From: JBFJVZ01 sp041623895
GTDB taxonomy: Bacteria; Planctomycetota; Planctomycetia; Pirellulales; Pirellulaceae
Direction: 5' to 3'
Assembly: GCA_041623895.1 (NCBI GenBank)
Contig: JBFJVZ010000152.1
Coordinates: 1 to 15,580 of the forward strand
DNA length: 15,580 nucleotides
Both the position numbers and the translations under genes were made by a program. The notes under the pieces were generated by a model, which saw only the letters and a list, made by a program, of their open reading frames with translations, made no database searches and was not told the DNA's origin. Numbering within the stretch: the stretch's first letter is position 1; each line of letters starts with the position of its first letter. Below, piece by piece: positions 14,176 to 15,580 of the stretch.

Positions 14176-15480
14176 GTGCCAAGCAATCTGTTCAAACGTG
14201 GTTTCATGAGCTTGGTCGCCAGCCAGTTCTTTGGGGCCATGAACGACAACGTGCTCAAGGGTGTGTTGACCTTCATGGTGATCGATGGTGCCTGGGCGGG
14301 GCAATTGGGCAAAGGCGGCCAAGGGATTGTCGGCATTTGCTTCACAATCCCCTTCATTCTGCTGTCGGGTTATGCCGGCCAACTTGCCGATCGCAATTCC
14401 AAACGGTCGGTGACGATCTGGGTCAAGATCGCGGAAATCCCGATCGCCTTGATTGCTGCCGTCGGCTTCTTCAGCGGAAATCTGTGGATCACATTGTCAG
14501 CGTTGATCGCGCTGACCTGCCAAAGTTCCTTTTTTGGTCCGGCCAAGTATGGAATGATTCCGGAACTTGTTGAGGACTCAGACCTGAGCCGCGCCAACGG
14601 CACGATCAACATGATGACCAATGTTGCCGTCATCGTGGGCACGATTCTGGCGGGCTTTGTCAGCGACTTGTACAGTCCGCAAAACGGTGACGCAGGCATG
14701 GGGTGGCTGCCCGGGGTAACGCTGCTGATGATCGCCTGTGCTGGACTAGTCGCCGCACTTTATCTGACACCACTTCCGCCGGGCGACAAGGATTTGAAAT
14801 ACAACTGGAATCCGTTTGCCATTTACGTCGATGCGATCGCTGAAATGTCGAAGTCGCGGTTGTTCATGGTCATGATGGCTTGGGGCTACTTTTATTTGCT
14901 TGCCGGGATCGCTCTGTTCATTGTTCCCGAATACACCGTCGTGTTGGGGATCAATCGCACCGAGGCGAGTGTGTTGCTGGGCGTGATGGGTGTCGCCATC
15001 GGGCTGGGATGTGCCGCGGCCGGATTGATTTCAGGGCATCGCATCGAACCGCGTTTGATTCCGATCGGCGCCGCCGGTTTGATCCTGTTTTTCGCCTTGC
15101 TGGCAATCGTTCCGCCGTCACTGCCCAACATGCGACCGATGTTTCGCGTGGCTTTCAGCAACGTTTCGTTCTTCATCATCGGGGCAGGCTTCTCGGCCGG
15201 CTTTTACATCATTCCGCTGCAGGCACTGTTGCAAAAGCTTTCGCCCGATGACGAACGCGGACGATTTTTGGGCACGGCAAACGCGGTTTCGTTCACCTTC
15301 CTGACGATCGCGGCTTTGCTGTACTGGCTGATCCGGCCGGGATTCGGCAACCAGCCCCAAAAGATCTTTTATCTCAGCAGTGCACTGATGGCGATCGGCG
15401 CGGCGTATTTCTTGTGGAAACTGCGCGGCACCGGGATTCTGGTGGGCAGTCAACCAACACTGTCCACCGAAAACGATTGA
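14176..15480 (+). CDS. LplT-type major facilitator transporter
   Basis: This is a membrane protein of about 434 residues with ten to twelve hydrophobic helices, from the major facilitator superfamily. FMSLVASQFFGAMNDNVLKG at the first helix is the hallmark of the lysophospholipid transporter LplT group. The motif between helices 2 and 3, GYAGQLADRNSKRSV, is the usual major facilitator signature. SSFFGPAKYGMIPELV also matches LplT-type proteins. LplT flips lysophospholipids across the inner membrane for re-acylation by Aas; here no acyltransferase is fused or adjacent, so the substrate is uncertain. I prefer the GTG start at 14176, which keeps NLFKRGF ahead of the first helix; an ATG at 14206 or a TTG at 14125 is possible. 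The frame stays open from 14125. Confidence 0.82.
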   Translation: MPSNLFKRGFMSLVASQFFGAMNDNVLKGVLTFMVIDGAWAGQLGKGGQGIVGICFTIPFILLSGYAGQLADRNSKRSVTIWVKIAEIPIALIAAVGFFSGNLWITLSALIALTCQSSFFGPAKYGMIPELVEDSDLSRANGTINMMTNVAVIVGTILAGFVSDLYSPQNGDAGMGWLPGVTLLMIACAGLVAALYLTPLPPGDKDLKYNWNPFAIYVDAIAEMSKSRLFMVMMAWGYFYLLAGIALFIVPEYTVVLGINRTEASVLLGVMGVAIGLGCAAAGLISGHRIEPRLIPIGAAGLILFFALLAIVPPSLPNMRPMFRVAFSNVSFFIIGAGFSAGFYIIPLQALLQKLSPDDERGRFLGTANAVSFTFLTIAALLYWLIRPGFGNQPQKIFYLSSALMAIGAAYFLWKLRGTGILVGSQPTLSTEND

Positions 15481-15492
15481 ATCAGGCAATCG
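15474..15492 (+). terminator. Weak hairpin across the transporter stop
   Basis: CGATTG and CAATCG pair around a seven-base loop containing the end of the stop codon. No T-run follows, so this is weak. The remaining sequence to 15580 holds no recognisable gene; a small TGCAT/ATGCA inverted repeat lies near 15530. Confidence 0.2.
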
Positions 15493-15580
15493 CTAGGTAG
15501 GTAGCGGATTTATTGTTGTCGGGCTCTTTGCATCCGAATGCATTTGTTCGCCGAATGTCGTCGTTTTGTACGCAAAAAAA

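Noticed and set aside
1..15580. CRISPR array, tRNA, rRNA, insertion sequence, prophage or defence island
   Set aside because: No regular repeat-spacer pattern, no cloverleaf, no transposase or integrase motif and no defence-type gene cluster was found on either strand.

Overview
This window is an ordinary chromosomal segment, probably from a planctomycete of the Rhodopirellula/Pirellula type. I infer this from the protein sequences, from secreted carboxypeptidase-regulatory-like and WD40 proteins sitting among housekeeping genes, from start codons that often lack a clear Shine-Dalgarno sequence, and from short GC-rich palindromic repeats in the spacers. No rRNA, tRNA, CRISPR array, transposase or phage gene is visible. 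I found no convincing new defence or mobile system. The unexplained material is mostly in the spacers, plus two or three lineage-specific genes.

Layout, left to right. (1) 1-2216, minus strand: a moxR / DUF58 / BatA-like operon, with the BatA-like gene cut by the window edge. (2) 2217-2634: a gene-free spacer with short inverted repeats and a possible moxR promoter. (3) 2635-6460, minus strand: ffh, rpsP, trmD, rplS, yraN, the protein-targeting and translation cluster. Neither rimM nor rnhB lies where many bacteria have them. ffh is preceded by a possible promoter and then by an intrinsic-terminator-like hairpin, which suggests attenuation. (4) 6700-9376, minus strand: two exported proteins 25 bp apart, a three-module carboxypeptidase-regulatory-like protein and a WD40 protein. 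(5) 9508-11090, minus strand: lspA and hisN. (6) 11265-15480, plus strand: thrC, dapB, a small cysteine-containing protein and an LplT-type membrane transporter, with thrC divergent from lspA.

How the genes relate. MoxR, DUF58 and BatA-type proteins are usually encoded together and are thought to act as a chaperone-like complex at the membrane. Ffh targets nascent membrane and secreted proteins, while S16, L19 and TrmD serve ribosome assembly and tRNA modification. LspA matures lipoproteins. thrC and dapB are both in the aspartate family of amino-acid synthesis, and hisN is in histidine synthesis. The exported pair has no assignable role.

Start codons were set from family N-termini and local ribosome-binding sequence. 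For DUF58, WD40, hisN, lspA, thrC, dapB, the small protein and the transporter, the longest open frame begins upstream of the likely true start.
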